DNA from: Musa acuminata AAA Group
Taxonomy: Eukaryota; Streptophyta; Magnoliopsida; Zingiberales; Musaceae
Length of the DNA: 64,000 nucleotides
Direction of reading: 5' to 3'
Assembly (NCBI RefSeq): GCF_036884655.1
Contig: NC_088356.1
Span: 17,161,001-17,225,000, forward strand
Shown: piece after piece, positions 10,591 to 21,673 of the stretch
Layout of the letters: the number at the start of each line of letters is the position of its first letter
How positions within the stretch are numbered: the stretch's first letter is position 1
Notes under the pieces: model-generated
Database searches by the model: none
What the model saw: the letters and a program-made list of their open reading frames with translations, nothing else
Told to the model about the DNA's origin: nothing
Position numbers and translations under genes: made by a program

Positions 10591-12415
10591 TAATAAAAAG
10601 TTAGCTTATGCTTGCTCCCTTGCCTAAAGAAAAAAAATTAAGTATTACACATCACATGTAGAATCAAGTGAAAACATAGCTTAAACTAATTTAATAGTGG
10701 CAAACTCACTAGCGTAAAAGAAGAGAATGTGAGTGCACAAAAGGAATCGAGGCACAGTAGGTAGTTTCAAGTGTAAAGTCTGAAAAGAATAAAATGAACA
10801 ACAACCTCAACTCGCTAACGCTTAATGGAACAAGCAACTCTAAATAAAGTGGCATTGGTTGGGGTGTGAAAGAGTAAGTATTGGATACGAGTTCCAGTTC
10901 GAGTGTAGTCATAGAGTACGGTTTCAAGTTAGTTGTAGTTCATCATAAATAGAAGACAGAATGCGAATGCCCACTATACACTTAAGTAGAAAGTCTCAGC
11001 TCCACGGTACACAGATATTAAGGTGATGTCTAGTAAATCTTGCTCAGTAGTGCTCTTTGAGCTTGCTCCGAACAGGTAGGGGTTCAAAAACTGTTTATGA
11101 AACTTTAGACTTGATATGAAAGTAGGACGAGTGTTCAGTCAATTATCATTATCATTTTAAATCAAATCACTAACATCTGATATAAGAGATGAACAAGACA
11201 TAGCATACTCCTTACTTTGAGAACTCAGCCAGGCACCCATCCAGGAAAGTAAGCTAATTCTTATGTCGCATATGATTTAGACTAGTAAACAAACTCCGAA
11301 ACTCATAAGCATTTGTTTCTGTTGCTTGTTCCATTCATTTCATCTATCTTGCATAATATAGAATATGCAAGAGTGTAAACTCACTAAGAAGAATATAAAC
11401 AAACAGCTGCATTGCTTATTTTCCTTTGGATTAGAGCGGTGTGCACCCCAAAACTCAAAAGAAAGAATTTCAGTCACATATGACATAAATGACATAAGAG
11501 ATGAACACTTAGCTAACTCACGTAAGCTCGACTTCCCTTGTTCGTTGCTAGCATTACAAAATTTGTTGCTTATTCTCTCAACTCACTTTTAGAATTGAGT
11601 TTGGGAGCATGTGAAGTCAAGTCTGTAAACCTTTAATTGAGAATTAATAAGTTGCATAATATAGAAAAGAATAAAAACATTGCAACGACTTCCCTTTTGC
11701 TTCAAAACATAGCATACATATTACTTTTAGAACGAATCGAGACACAGCATACATATTACTTTCAAAATGAATTGAGTGCTTTCCTATTCTATAATAGCGG
11801 AACCTAACAAAACTTACTCTCGAGGCTTGTTCCCTAAATTGCTCCATTGTTAATCTAGAAAATAGTAACACGGCATTGCTTACTGCTTCCAAAACTCATA
11901 TCGTAGGTGCACCCGATCCATACTAAATATGCAACTTCACTTTGAGTGCAACAAAGTAGGGAGAGTGCGAAGTCACACTACCCAATACTGAATAAGCACC
12001 CCTAATGTACAACAGAATAAAAAAGAAGAGAGTTGAGGCACCCCGACCCAAGAGTAAGAGCACCCCGAATGACTCTAGACTCCAAAACTTTCTTATTGCC
12101 CGTTGCTTGTTGCTAGCAGCGTTATTGCTTTTCTTCCTTTAGAATTGGGTAACAACACTACTTGTTTGAATATAATTGTGTTATCGTTGCTTGTTCTTTC
12201 ATGAGTGCTTGTTCGAATTTAGAACTTAAGCTTAGCCCTTACTTTCAAGTACTTTCTTATTACCCATTGCTTACTAAATTTAAGTCGCATATGATAGAAT
12301 AGAGTAAAAGCATTCTCCATGACAATTGACTTTACGCTCTCAAACTGTTGACTCCCTGCTTATTCCACTTACTAGTGACTCTAAAGAGAGAATTGAGGTC
12401 TTGCATCGTTACTTG
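10591..12415. other. Repeat-rich, non-coding, unclassified region
   Basis: No gene. Degenerate words recur throughout: GTTGCTTGTTC, GAATTGAG, AACTCACTTAG, GCATAATATAGAA. One clear 35-bp tandem duplication (AGCATACATATTACTTT...) starts at 11711 and 11746. The sequence reads like the variable non-coding part of a large retroelement or a decayed satellite, but I cannot name a family. Frames at 10709-10927, 11365-11592 and 11644-11892 carry no recognisable domain. Confidence 0.4.
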
Positions 12416-13180
12416 TGGTAGTCATAGTTATCCTATAAATCAATTACGTGAGTAATAACACATGTGATATAATATGCACTCTTTTTACTTATTATATTAT
12501 TTGATATTTTATCATTTTATCTTATATATATATATATATATATATATATTATGATATTCATAGATCGATGTAATGAGAATCGAATCATGATAAGATTATG
12601 ATATTCATGGATTGATTGAAAAAAAGTTCTTTGGAAGAATTCGATTAGAGCAAGACTCGAGTACAAAATTGTATTTGCCTAATAACACCATGCTCGGTAT
12701 ATAGTCTCTAGAATATTAGGTGGATGATGGACTATAGATATACGATAACTAAGGATAAACAAGTCCAATAGATTGGATTCCCTTGTATCGTTTGGGGACT
12801 ACGGCGTAGTGGCCTAGTATATCCATAATCGATGAGTCAAGTGATTTATTATGGAGATAATAATTCACTAAACCAGAAGGAATTCTGATAGATATAACTC
12901 ATAACCAACTCAATATTGGGCCTGAAGGGCCACACATGTATTGTAGATGTTGTGATGAGTAGAGGTTCGGATATGAGATATTTGCTGGAGCCCTTATCTT
13001 ATTGGATATTCAATAAGCCCTTGAATTATTGGATCCTATAGATGAGATCCAATAAGAGCCAATGAGAGATTATTAGGTAGAGACCCACTAATCTAAGATG
13101 CTTCGATAGTTAGATAGAGATCTAATACCCAATATGACTACTGGATGAGTTTCTAGTAACAAACTTTGCAACTTCCTATT
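12416..13180 (+). repeat. Truncated long LTR (same family as 48388-49882)
   Basis: Starts TGGTAGTCATAG, matching TGCTAGTCATAGG of the intact LTR at 48388. It shares GACTACGGCGTAGTGGCCTA, GATGAGTCAAGTG, CTCAATATTGGGCC and GATGAGTAGAGGTTC in the same order. The last part of the 1.5-kb LTR is missing. Decayed toward A/T. Confidence 0.8.
12522..12550. repeat. (TA)n microsatellite
   Basis: About 14 uninterrupted TA dinucleotides inside the LTR fragment, where intact family members carry only a short TATATAT run. Confidence 0.9.
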
Positions 13181-14335
13181 GATGCAGTTGTAACTATAAT
13201 TATACAAAATCAAATAATAAAAGATATAAATTTGTAGGAATCAAGTGTAAGATAAAACGATGCATTTTATCATCAAAAGCTAAAAAATATATTAAAATTT
13301 TGATAAAAATAAAGAAAGAGAGGAATTGGTTGGGCACAAAAAAAAATATTAAAATTTTATGAAAAATAAAGAGAGGAAGGAAGAAAATAGAGAAGTTTTT
13401 TCACTTTCACTTATTTCATTAATTATTTTTATTTTTCTTTCATTATTGACATGGAACATCTTCAAATTTTTTACGATTGTACTCATAAAAATCATCTTAG
13501 TTGTATTTTGGGTGACTCCTTGACGATGCTTGCACGAGGTCAAGGAATACGCTTAGATAGTGCTTGCATGCCTTCATATTCCTCTTCTTTTTTTTTACTT
13601 TTAATTTTTATATATTTAAACCTATTTTAATTTAATTAAAGATTATTTTAATATTATTATTCTAACATGTTGTGCTTCCAAATGTATTTTTGGTGTGAGG
13701 TGTTGTTGGTGAGGCCCGACGTTCAGACTTCTTTTTGGATTCTATGACACTTCCTATATGTGCCTGAATAAAATGATCACTTTTCCTATAGCACAAAAAT
13801 TCAAGGCAAATAATTATGTTTTCTTCTTAGTGTTTTCAGTGTATCACCATTGACTGCTTGTATAATTTTCATCCTTTCGTGCTTTATCTTGTTATGTTTC
13901 CCTTATGTTTATTGCTCACCTTTCTTTTTATATTCCTCTTTTGATGAAGTGAAATGGTGGAGAATGTGCGCCATTCAATGAACATAAACATGACAGTCTG
14001 CTCTCATTTCATTTGTCACATGAGGGATTGAACGGCCTACTGTTGTCATTTACTGCAATCCCTTACTGATATATGGAAAGTTATCATACTTACTACATTC
14101 CTTAGAAAACACTAGTCTTAATTACTTGAAATTAAGTCATCACATTATTATGATTCAAAAGCCAAAAGTGCCCACGAAAACTTGTTTATGAAGGCGGTGA
14201 TCCGAGCTCAGACGCGTCCCTGTCAAAGGCGAAGGGTGAAGTAGCCACCTCTCTTGCAAGCCTATTGTTGTAATCACCGACACCGAGCTTCTACTCCTGA
14301 AGGTGTCAGCAGGAGCTACCGCAGCTGTATCCACC
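13181..14335. other. Intergenic DNA, no gene recognised
   Basis: AT-rich up to about 13680, then mixed. Immediately upstream of the BBX fragment (14160-14335) composition becomes more gene-like, which could be old 5' UTR or promoter. A 62-residue frame on the opposite strand (14155-14343) has no recognisable domain. Confidence 0.4.
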
Positions 14336-14531
14336 ATGCGCATACTCTATGACGTCTGTGAAGACACGGCCGTTGTCATCTTCTATACCACCGACGAGGC
14401 TTCTCTCTGCGCCATGTGCGACGAGAAGGTCTAATCTTCTTTCAGATGTTAGCTAAAACTAACCCACCATTTCTGCAGCTAAAAATGCACTAAGTATCAT
14501 GAGAAGGTTGCTCCTTTAGGGCCTGAGTAAC
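14336..14531 (+). pseudogene. B-box zinc-finger (BBX24/25-like) gene fragment
   Basis: The frame from ATG 14336 to stop 14432-14434 has 32 residues and reads like the start of B-box 1: MRILYDVCED, then DEASLCAMCDEKV. The family consensus begins MKIQCDVCE with later ICCADEAALCAKCD. Of the zinc ligands, the first Cys is now Tyr and the middle ICC is IFY, while DVC and LCAMC survive. After about 40 unrelated bases the match resumes in one frame at 14472-14531 (AA..., RRLLL, stop, GLSN), matching the end of B-box 1 (HAANKLASKHQRLLLQ.LSN) with Gln turned into a stop. No second B-box or C-terminus follows. BBX proteins are nuclear regulators of light signalling; this copy cannot work. Confidence 0.7.
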
Positions 14532-15290
14532 GTAATTCGAATGGAAATTAGTCTCACCTTTTCCACTTAGAAGGTTAATTAGCAGAGTTATAGAAAAGAG
14601 AATGGAAGGTTCATGATGTTACTTATCATTCATGCTCATGAAAGAATGAAGCAGCCTCGTACGGAACCCTAGATCTGGAAGAGTCAAAACGAAAGGGACT
14701 TTAACGTGTGATATGCTCCTCTTACACAAATATGCTGATGAACTAATCAAACTTGATCAAGTATACCGTTAGCTTATGTTTTTGACATCGTTGTTATTTA
14801 ATGAAATATGAATTCTAAAAAAAATTAAATAAAAGGGTAAATGAATATGTTGACTGACATGAGCTAAATATTCTATATACACATTCCTATTTTCTATCCT
14901 TCTATTAGACTCACAAGTTGAAGGATTTTTTATAAAACAATTTACATTTCTCTCTGAGTAGAAGTTTCTTCTTAGCGAGACAAATTGAGACTACACTCTC
15001 AACTGTATGCTCCGCATGTTCAACTCTATATTTGTTTCCTACTGTAGATATTCCATGAAGAAATTCTAACAATTAGTATTTGAATAATATAGGTTCACAC
15101 TTGCAATAAGTTGGTGAGCAGGCACAAAAGGGTACAGCACGCGAAACCAAGCAATGTTGGCGCTGTGACATTTGTGAGAATTCACCCTGTTTAGCCTTGT
15201 TCATTGAGTTCGTCGTGTTGTTAGATCTCCCTTTGTTTTAACAATGATGAAATGTTTTTGTTATTATGTTTTCTTCTCAAACTAATCAGT
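14532..15290. other. Intergenic DNA, no gene recognised
   Basis: No open frame of note and no repeat edge until the solo LTR. Some of it may be decayed intron or 3' part of the BBX relic. Confidence 0.4.
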
Positions 15291-15795
15291 TGTTAAATTA
15301 TGTGACCTTATCTAATTAGATAAAATATATTATGGATATGATTTGAATTTTGATTACGATTATCGATCAATGAAAAGTAAGTTCAATTATGATAGAATTT
15401 CTTTGGAGATGACTTTGATGAAGATACTCTCCTGATTATTTATCCTAAACTCTATGCTTTCACCGATAAATAGACAGCATCTTCTCTCATCTCCTATTGG
15501 TCACGTGAATCAGTTAATAAGAGATTATTTATCTTATCTCATCTCTCCTTTGTTTCTGATCTATCGCTCACAGTAGTCTTATGAATGATAGGAAGAGAGG
15601 AAAAGACGAGTTTAGTTCTCCTTACATATCGACATCATTGTAACTTTTGGATCCGACGATCATATACTTGTAGATCAAAGAAAAGCTTTTAGAATGACAT
15701 CCAAAGGTATACATCCTAAATTTGATATATTGTTATTTAATTTTAAATTTTAGCATTAAAGTTTTCCGCATAACAGAATAGTTTTTATGCTGACA
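15291..15795 (+). repeat. Solo LTR of the 845-7670 copia family
   Basis: Runs TGTTAAATTATGTGACC...TTTTATGCTGACA, 505 bp with TG...CA ends. The five bases before (TCAGT) and after (TCAGC) differ at one position, consistent with an aged target-site duplication. No primer site or coding sequence is attached, so LTR-LTR recombination removed the interior. Confidence 0.8.
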
Positions 15796-15910
15796 TCAGC
15801 ATCTTAGTCCAATCAGCTTAGTACAGTGTGATTCAGATTATAACCACTGATATTATTCTATACTAATCAATTCTTCAACTTTCTGGTAGCTTTCTTTTTC
15901 TGTGTAATAG

Positions 15911-15996
15911 ATGGATCTTGAATGTGATGTCATCGTGCATGTTGGTGCTAAAAAAATCACATGAGAAATATCTACTCTTGAGGCAGAAAAATTGAG
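15911..15996 (+). pseudogene. Possible host exon remnant, upstream part (unknown protein)
   Basis: From ATG 15911 the frame reads MDLECDVIVHVGAKKIT, a TGA stop, then EISTLEAEKL, ending at a plausible splice donor (TTGAG|GTAAAT). The text has the non-repetitive character of a host protein, but I do not recognise the family. The copia element at 16035 starts 38 bases later. A chance frame is quite possible. Confidence 0.3.
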
Positions 15997-16029
15997 GTAA
16001 ATGATCCCTAGATCACACGAAATTGAATA

Positions 16030-16034
16030 GTTTG
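16030..16034. repeat. Target-site duplication, left copy (GTTTG)
   Basis: GTTTG immediately before the 5' LTR equals GTTTG at 20615-20619 after the 3' LTR. Confidence 0.85.
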
Positions 16035-16396
16035 TATTAGTTTGGCAAGTTCTACATGGTCCTACATCGGAAAAATCAAGTTTATTATCTCATATTGCAA
16101 CTATAAATAAGGATCTAGGCTTTGAAGCTAGATGCACCATAAGAAAACATAATTGTTTGCTTTAGACTTTTCTTGTTTAGTAGTTTCAGGTATTTTATGA
16201 TCTAGAAATATTTTCCTAAAGTATTTGTAATTGTCCTTTTTATAGTAGAGTTTTGCTCCTCCTCCGTCCGTGGATATAAGTCAATTGACCGAACCACGTA
16301 AATATGATATTATTGTCTCTTTTATTTTTCTGCTTTATTATCTTTATTGGGTTGCCAAATTACCCTTTGGTAAATTTCTTGGGGCCAACTCTAACA
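16035..16396 (+). repeat. 5' LTR of the 16035-20614 copia element
   Basis: 362 bp, starts TATTAGTTTGGCAAG (a TG to TA change when compared with the other LTR) and ends CTCTAACA. A TATA box, CTATAAATAAGG, lies near 16101. Confidence 0.95.
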
Positions 16397-16399
16397 AAC

Positions 16400-16412
16400 T
16401 GGTATCAAAGCC
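16400..16412 (+). other. Primer-binding site (tRNA-Met)
   Basis: TGGTATCAAAGCC three bases after the 5' LTR. Confidence 0.85.
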
Positions 16413-16436
16413 TGGTTTTGGGATCTTTTGGCAACG

Positions 16437-17039
16437 ATGACAATAACAAAAATCTTTGTCGAAAAATTCAACAGAAATGTCAACTTCGGAATGTGGCAGC
16501 TCAAGATGGAGGTCATTCTGGTTCAAGACGGAGTTGATTTGGCACTATAGGGAGCTGAGAACATTCCAGATGATACATCAAAGGAAGATCTTGTGAGTAT
16601 GGATAAGAAGGCCCGATCAAGCATTATTCTAAATCTCTTTGATAAGGATTTACGAGAGGTAACTACGGAGACTACGACTAAGAGCATGTGGGACAAGCTT
16701 AAGCCTTGTATATGAAGAGGATAGTGGAGAATCATCTCTACTTGAAGCAGAGTTTGTATATGCTTCGGATAACTGAAGGTACATCTATACTCTCACATCT
16801 TGATAAATTTGATTCCTTAGTTATGAATTTGGAGAATATAGATGCGAAAATTGATGACGAGGATAAGGCCTTGTTACTTTTGTGTTCTCTTCCCCAATCC
16901 TTTAAGAATTTCCGTGATACTATAATTTATGGAAAAGAAATAATTTTGTATTAGAAAATTAAATCTGTACTAAAATCTAAGGAGCAGATAGACAGGGATA
17001 TCACTGGGGAAAGTAGAGGGAATTAGGCCAAGGGTCTGG
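16437..17039 (+). pseudogene. Copia gag remnant
   Basis: From the ATG at 16437 the text reads MTITKIFVEKFNR, then FGMWQLKMEVILVQDG, the usual start of copia gag (bind/pack element RNA in virus-like particles). A stop follows DLAL, another splits the KLKPCI block, and the frame changes near 16706, where [15 protein letters not shown] and [12 protein letters not shown] (late gag) are readable to 16954. The Ser/Lys/Arg-rich tail is visible at about 17060-17110, but the CX2CX4HX4C zinc knuckle that should follow is missing. Confidence 0.8.
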
Positions 17040-20000
17040 TTGTCAAGGGTAGAACAGATAAAAAAAAATTTGACAATAGTAGATCTAAATCTAGATCCAA
17101 ATCCAGACATAGAAATTTGGAGTGTAGATTTATTTTCCACATATAAATCTTATAATGGTGGAATTGTTTTGATGGACAATAATAATGCGTGTGATATTAT
17201 TGGTAGAGGCACAATCCGAATTAAAATGCATGATGATATTATGAGGACGCTCACTAATGTTAGACATGTTCCTGATTTAAAAAAGAATCTCATCTCTTTA
17301 GGCACCATAGAGACCCTTGGGTATATATATGTAGTTGAAGGTGGAGTTATGAAAGTTTCTAGAAGTGCCCTTGTTATTATGAAAGCTTGTAGGTCTAGTA
17401 GCTTATATATTTTGTAGGAAACTACTGTCATAGGCTCGGTTGCAGTCTCGTCATCATCATTGTATAATTCTGACATCACTAAATTATGACATATACGTTT
17501 GGGTCATATGAGCGAAAAAGGTTTGAGCATATTGAGCAAAAAGGGTCTTCTTTGCGGACAGAGTACTGGACCATTGGATTTCTGTGAACACTGCATATTT
17601 GGAAGAAGAAAAGAGTCGGCTTTAATTCTCCGGCAGTTTACAAAACGAAAGGTATTCTTGACTATATTCATTCAGACGTTTGGGGTCCAGCTTGTGTTCA
17701 ATCTAAGGATGGTGCCAGGTATATGTTGACTTTCATTGACGATTATTCCAGAAAATTTTGGATTTTTTTTTTGAAGCATAAAAATGATATTTTTTTAACC
17801 TTTAAACAATGGAAGGTTTTGATTAAGAAGCAAATAGGTAAACATATCAAGCAGCTTCGAACAGATAATGGCATGGAATTTTATGAAGGTGACTTTGATG
17901 AATTCTGTAAAAATGAAGGAATTGTTCGGTATCACACTATTAGGATGATGCCTCAGCAAAATGGTATGGCCGAACACATGAACAGAACACTCTTGGAGAG
18001 AGTAAGGTGTCTGATCTCAAATGTATGGTTGACAAAGGACTTTTGGGCAGAGGCGATTAATATGGCCTGTTACGTTGTCAACGGCGCTCCTTCTGTAATA
18101 CTTAATTTTAAAACTCCGGAGGAAGTTTGGTCAGGTACTCCTGCTGATTACTCTGATTTAAAAATTTTTGGGTGTCCAGCATATATGCATGTGAATGAAG
18201 AAAAATTAGAACCTCGAGCTAAAAAGTACATTTTCCTTGGGTATACTTCTGGGGTGAAAGGATACAGATTATAGTGTTCTGATCCCAAATCCTCAAAATT
18301 TGTAATCAATAGATATGTTACTTTTAATGAATTATCCATGTTATCTTTCAAAGAGGAATCTACTAGTTGTATAAATGATAGTGTGTAGAAGTAGGTGGAG
18401 CTTAAGATTGGTAGTTCTGATTCTTTTCAGTTGAACTCTTCTACTCAAAGAATACCAATAGATGGTCCCGAGTCTACTGACAAAGATGATCCAGAGGAAG
18501 AACAATATTCCATAGCCAAGGATAGACCACAGAAAGATATTCGACCACCACAAAGATATGTAAATTTGGTTGCATATGCTTTATCTGTTGCAGAAGAAAC
18601 AAGTGAAGTTGGTGAGCCTACTACTTACTCAGATACAGTTTCTTGTGATAATTCTGCTAAGTGGTTGATTGCGATGAATGAAAAAATTGAATCACTCCAT
18701 CAGAATAGAACTTGGGATCTTGTGAAGTCACCTTCAGGTAAGAAAATTGTTGGATGCAAATGAGTCTTCAAAAGGAAGGAAGGTATTCCAGGGGTTGAAG
18801 ATGCAAGGTACAAAGCACGATCGGTTGCAAAGGGCTATAGTTAGGTACATGGTGTTAATTTTAATGACATATTTTTATCTATTGTTAAACATAGCTCTAT
18901 TCGTGTTTTGCTTGCTTTAGTTTCTATGTATGATTTGGAATTAGAGCAACTTGATGTCAAGACAGCTTTCTTACATGGTGAACTTGAAGAACAAATTTAC
19001 ATGGAGCAAACTCATGGATTTGAAGTTGACAATAAGGAAGACGATGTTTGCTTGTTAAAGAAATCCTTGTACGAATTGAAGCAGTCTCCAAGACAATGGT
19101 ATAAGAGGTTTGATTCTTTTATATTGGGTCATGGTTACACGAGGAGCATATATGATAGTTGTGTCTACTTCCGTAAGTTAACTGATGGCTCTTTTATATA
19201 TTTGTTACTTTATGTTGATGATATGCTTATTGCAGCTAAGAATTTGTTAGAAATTCACACTTTGAAAATGTATTTGAATAGTGAATTTAATATGAAAGAT
19301 TTGGAAGCAACTAAGAAAATTCTTGGCATAGAGATTAAAAGAGAACGATAAGTTGGAAAATTATTTCTAACCCAGAAAAATTACCTCGAGAAAGTCTTGG
19401 AGAGGTTTGGCATGAAAAATGCTAAGCTAGTGAGTACTCCTCTTGCTAGCCATTTTTGGCTGTGCTGCCCAGTCACCACAATCAGTTAAAGAGGAAGAAT
19501 ATATGGTGCAAGTTTCATATTCCAGTGCCATCGGCAGTATTATGTATGTAATGGTTTGTACTCATCTAGATATTTCACAAGCAGTCAGTGTAGTTAGTAG
19601 ATATATGTCTCACCCGGGTAAAACATATTGGCAAGCTGTGAAGTAGATTCTCATATACTTGCAAGGGACTTCATATGCTTGTTTGGAGTTTGGGAAAAAT
19701 CGTGACACTTTAGTTGGTTTCGTCGACTCTGATCATGCTATGGATCTTGATAAATGACGATCTTTGACCATCTATGGTTTTGCGTTGGCGATTGTGTAGT
19801 TAGTTGGAAATCTTCCTTACAACATGTCGTGGCTTTATCTACTGCAGAGGCAGAATATATGACAATAATAGAGGTGATCAAAGAAGTTTTATGGTTAAGA
19901 GGTTTGTTCGGCGAATTATGTCTACATCAAGGTGTTACTATAATTTGCTGTGATAGTCAAAGTGATATTCATTTGACTAAAGACTAGATGTATCATGAGA

Positions 20001-20173
20001 GGATAAAACACATCGATGTGAAGTTTCATTTTATTTGGGATACCATTACTGAGGGAAAGGTCATTATTCAGAAAATTCATACGAAGGACAATCCAGCTGA
20101 TATGCTTACGAAGCCTCTTCCAGTTTACAAGTTCAAGCAGTGCTTGGACTTGGTTGGTGTTTATTGTTGGTGA
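17040..20173 (+). pseudogene. Copia pol remnant: pre-integrase, integrase, RT, RNase H
   Basis: The protease catalytic D-S-G and the preceding zinc knuckle are deleted: the Arg/Ser tail runs directly into [12 protein letters not shown], which normally follows the active site. Post-protease text [16 protein letters not shown] reaches 17417. Pre-integrase LGHMSEKGL starts near 17502. The integrase core is at 17723-18274, with FIDDYSRK, RTDNGMEF and QQNGMAEHMNRTLLE carrying the D, D and E positions. RT spans 18660-19351, with DVKTAFLHGELEE and the catalytic box YVDDML. RNase H is at 19754-20173, with STAEAEYM, CDSQSDIHL and DNPADMLTKPLP. Stops lie at 18273, 18761, 19349, 19644, 19985 and elsewhere. 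It is too broken to be expressed. Confidence 0.9.
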
Positions 20174-20252
20174 TTGCCCGTTGGGGCTTTTGTGAAAAAG
20201 ATGGAGTAAGTTTTGTTAATTGTCAATGTTGGGATATGCCAAGGTGGAGATT

Positions 20253-20614
20253 TGTTAGTTTGACAAGTCTCACATAGTCCCACATTAGGAAAATCAAGCT
20301 TGTTATCTCCTATTGTAACTATAAATAAGGGCCTGGGTTTTGAAGCCAGATGCACCATAAGAAAACATAATTATTTGCTTTAGGCTTTTCTTGTTTAGTA
20401 GTTTCAGGTGTTTTGTAGCATATAAATATTTTCCTAAGGCATTTATAATTATCCTTTTTATAGTAGAGTTTTGCTCCTTATCCATCCGTGGATGTAGGTC
20501 AATTGACCGAACCATGTAAATCTGATGTTCTTGTCTCTTTTATTTTTCTGTTTTATTATTTTTATTGGGTTACCAAATTATCCTTTGATAAATTTCTTGG
20601 GACCGGCTCTAACA
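20253..20614 (+). repeat. 3' LTR of the 16035-20614 copia element
   Basis: Starts TGTTAGTTTGACAAG, ends GGCTCTAACA. Preceded by the polypurine tract at 20241-20250. Confidence 0.95.
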
Positions 20615-20619
20615 GTTTG
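20615..20619. repeat. Target-site duplication, right copy (GTTTG)
   Basis: Identical to 16030-16034. Confidence 0.85.
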
Positions 20620-20944
20620 CTGATCAACATGAAAAAACTTGTTCGATGCTGTATTTGGGAGACAAACCAGGTCACTTTGAAGATCTTATACTCCAGCCGA
20701 TGACAGCAATGGCGATGACAAGTTGGAGCATAGTAACCTACATCATAAGAAATGGCTACTTGAACACATAAGAGAGAATATGGATTGCCGCAGGGTGCCT
20801 CCGGTTTCTCTCAGCTGGAACTAAACCATGACAGGCTTGATCCCACAATGATTGACCTCAATGCGAGACCACATGGGATTCAAGATCAAGTCACCGGCTC
20901 CAGCCAAGTAGCCTCCGGTTTTGCTTGGGTATCTTCTTCCTAGC
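20615..20944 (+). pseudogene. Possible host exon remnant, downstream part (unknown protein)
   Basis: Three overlapping frames, joined by two small shifts, read like one protein's C-terminus. First comes FADQHEKTCSMLYLGDKPG...FEDLILQP. Then, shifting within CCGATGACAGCAATGG, DDSNGDDKLEHSN...KKWLLEHIRENMD and RRVPPVSLSW. Then, shifting at the AACTAAACC stretch, LNHDRLDPTMIDLNARP...SGFAWVSSS before a TAG. Codon usage and complexity look like host coding DNA, not retroelement. I do not recognise the family. It lies directly after the target duplication, so it may once have continued 15911-16034. Confidence 0.35.
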
Positions 20945-21130
20945 AGATCATGTCAACATTTTGGATGATCCGGGGATGTACCTAGAAGTATAGGTACTTT
21001 AAATAAATAAATAAACAAATATAATTCTACAAAAATTCATCCCTTTTATGATGACCACTTTAGTTAAAAAATGCTTAATCAGGTATAGGGACTGCCTCTT
21101 GCTATTCAACTTACCAAGGTTCAATGAGCT
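20945..21130. other. Spacer between the possible exon remnant and the gypsy element
   Basis: AT-rich, includes a short AATA-type run near 21003. No gene seen. Confidence 0.4.
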
Positions 21131-21673
21131 AATGTATTTCAAAAGAAAACTGATGGAATAGTTTTTCAGATAGAAAATGTCACAGTAGACAAGGAACAAA
21201 AACTCTTGAAGAAAAATCACAGTATAGTTGTATTTGTTGGAATAAGTGTTTTGAATAAAAAAGGCAAGAACTCACGATAAAACTTAAATAAGATCAAAAA
21301 AATAGTTCACCACCAAGTTAAAATCATAAATGAATACAGAAATTCACCACCCCAAGGATTATAAACAGGGATATAGAATATAAATCAAAAGACTCACCAC
21401 TCAAGGATGCATCCAAGAGATACAGAGTTTAAGGGAGTTCTCTAAGAAAGCTTCTGCCAAGATATCATCAATTTCTAAAGTTCTTTCTAAGTCCTAAACA
21501 CCAAAATAAATACTAGTGTATGAAACAACCCTTCATGCTAACCAACTCCTTTAATGCATTCCGTGATCATGAAGAAATATTTATAAGTGTGAACCAACTC
21601 CTTTAATACATTCCTTTGTCATGAAGAAAAGCACCTTGAAATAGCTTTAACTTTATGCAGGGAATATGCTGAT
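21131..21673 (-). repeat. 3' LTR of the gypsy element, first piece
   Basis: Starts inside the LTR at AATGTATTTC (27745 in the other copy) and is collinear with 27745-28310, up to GGGAATATGCTGAT where the solo LTR is inserted. Confidence 0.9.
21669..21673. repeat. Target-site duplication CTGAT, left copy
   Basis: CTGAT here and at 23274-23278 flank the solo LTR. The uninterrupted LTR copy has a single CTGAT in the same context (near 28308). Confidence 0.9.

Larger units (their letters stand above)
16035..20614 (+). mobile_element. Ty1/copia retrotransposon, complete outline but inactive
   Basis: Two LTRs of exactly 362 bp (16035-16396 and 20253-20614), primer site TGGTATCAAAGCC at 16400-16412, polypurine tract AAGGTGGAGA at 20241-20250, and GTTTG target duplications on both sides. 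The domain order gag, (protease remnant), integrase, RT, RNase H is that of copia. The first LTR base pair is TA instead of TG. Many stops and at least one deletion make it non-autonomous. Confidence 0.95.

Noticed and set aside
14155..14343. 62-codon minus-strand frame overlapping the BBX relic
   Set aside because: It overlaps the recognisable B-box start on the opposite strand and has no domain of its own.
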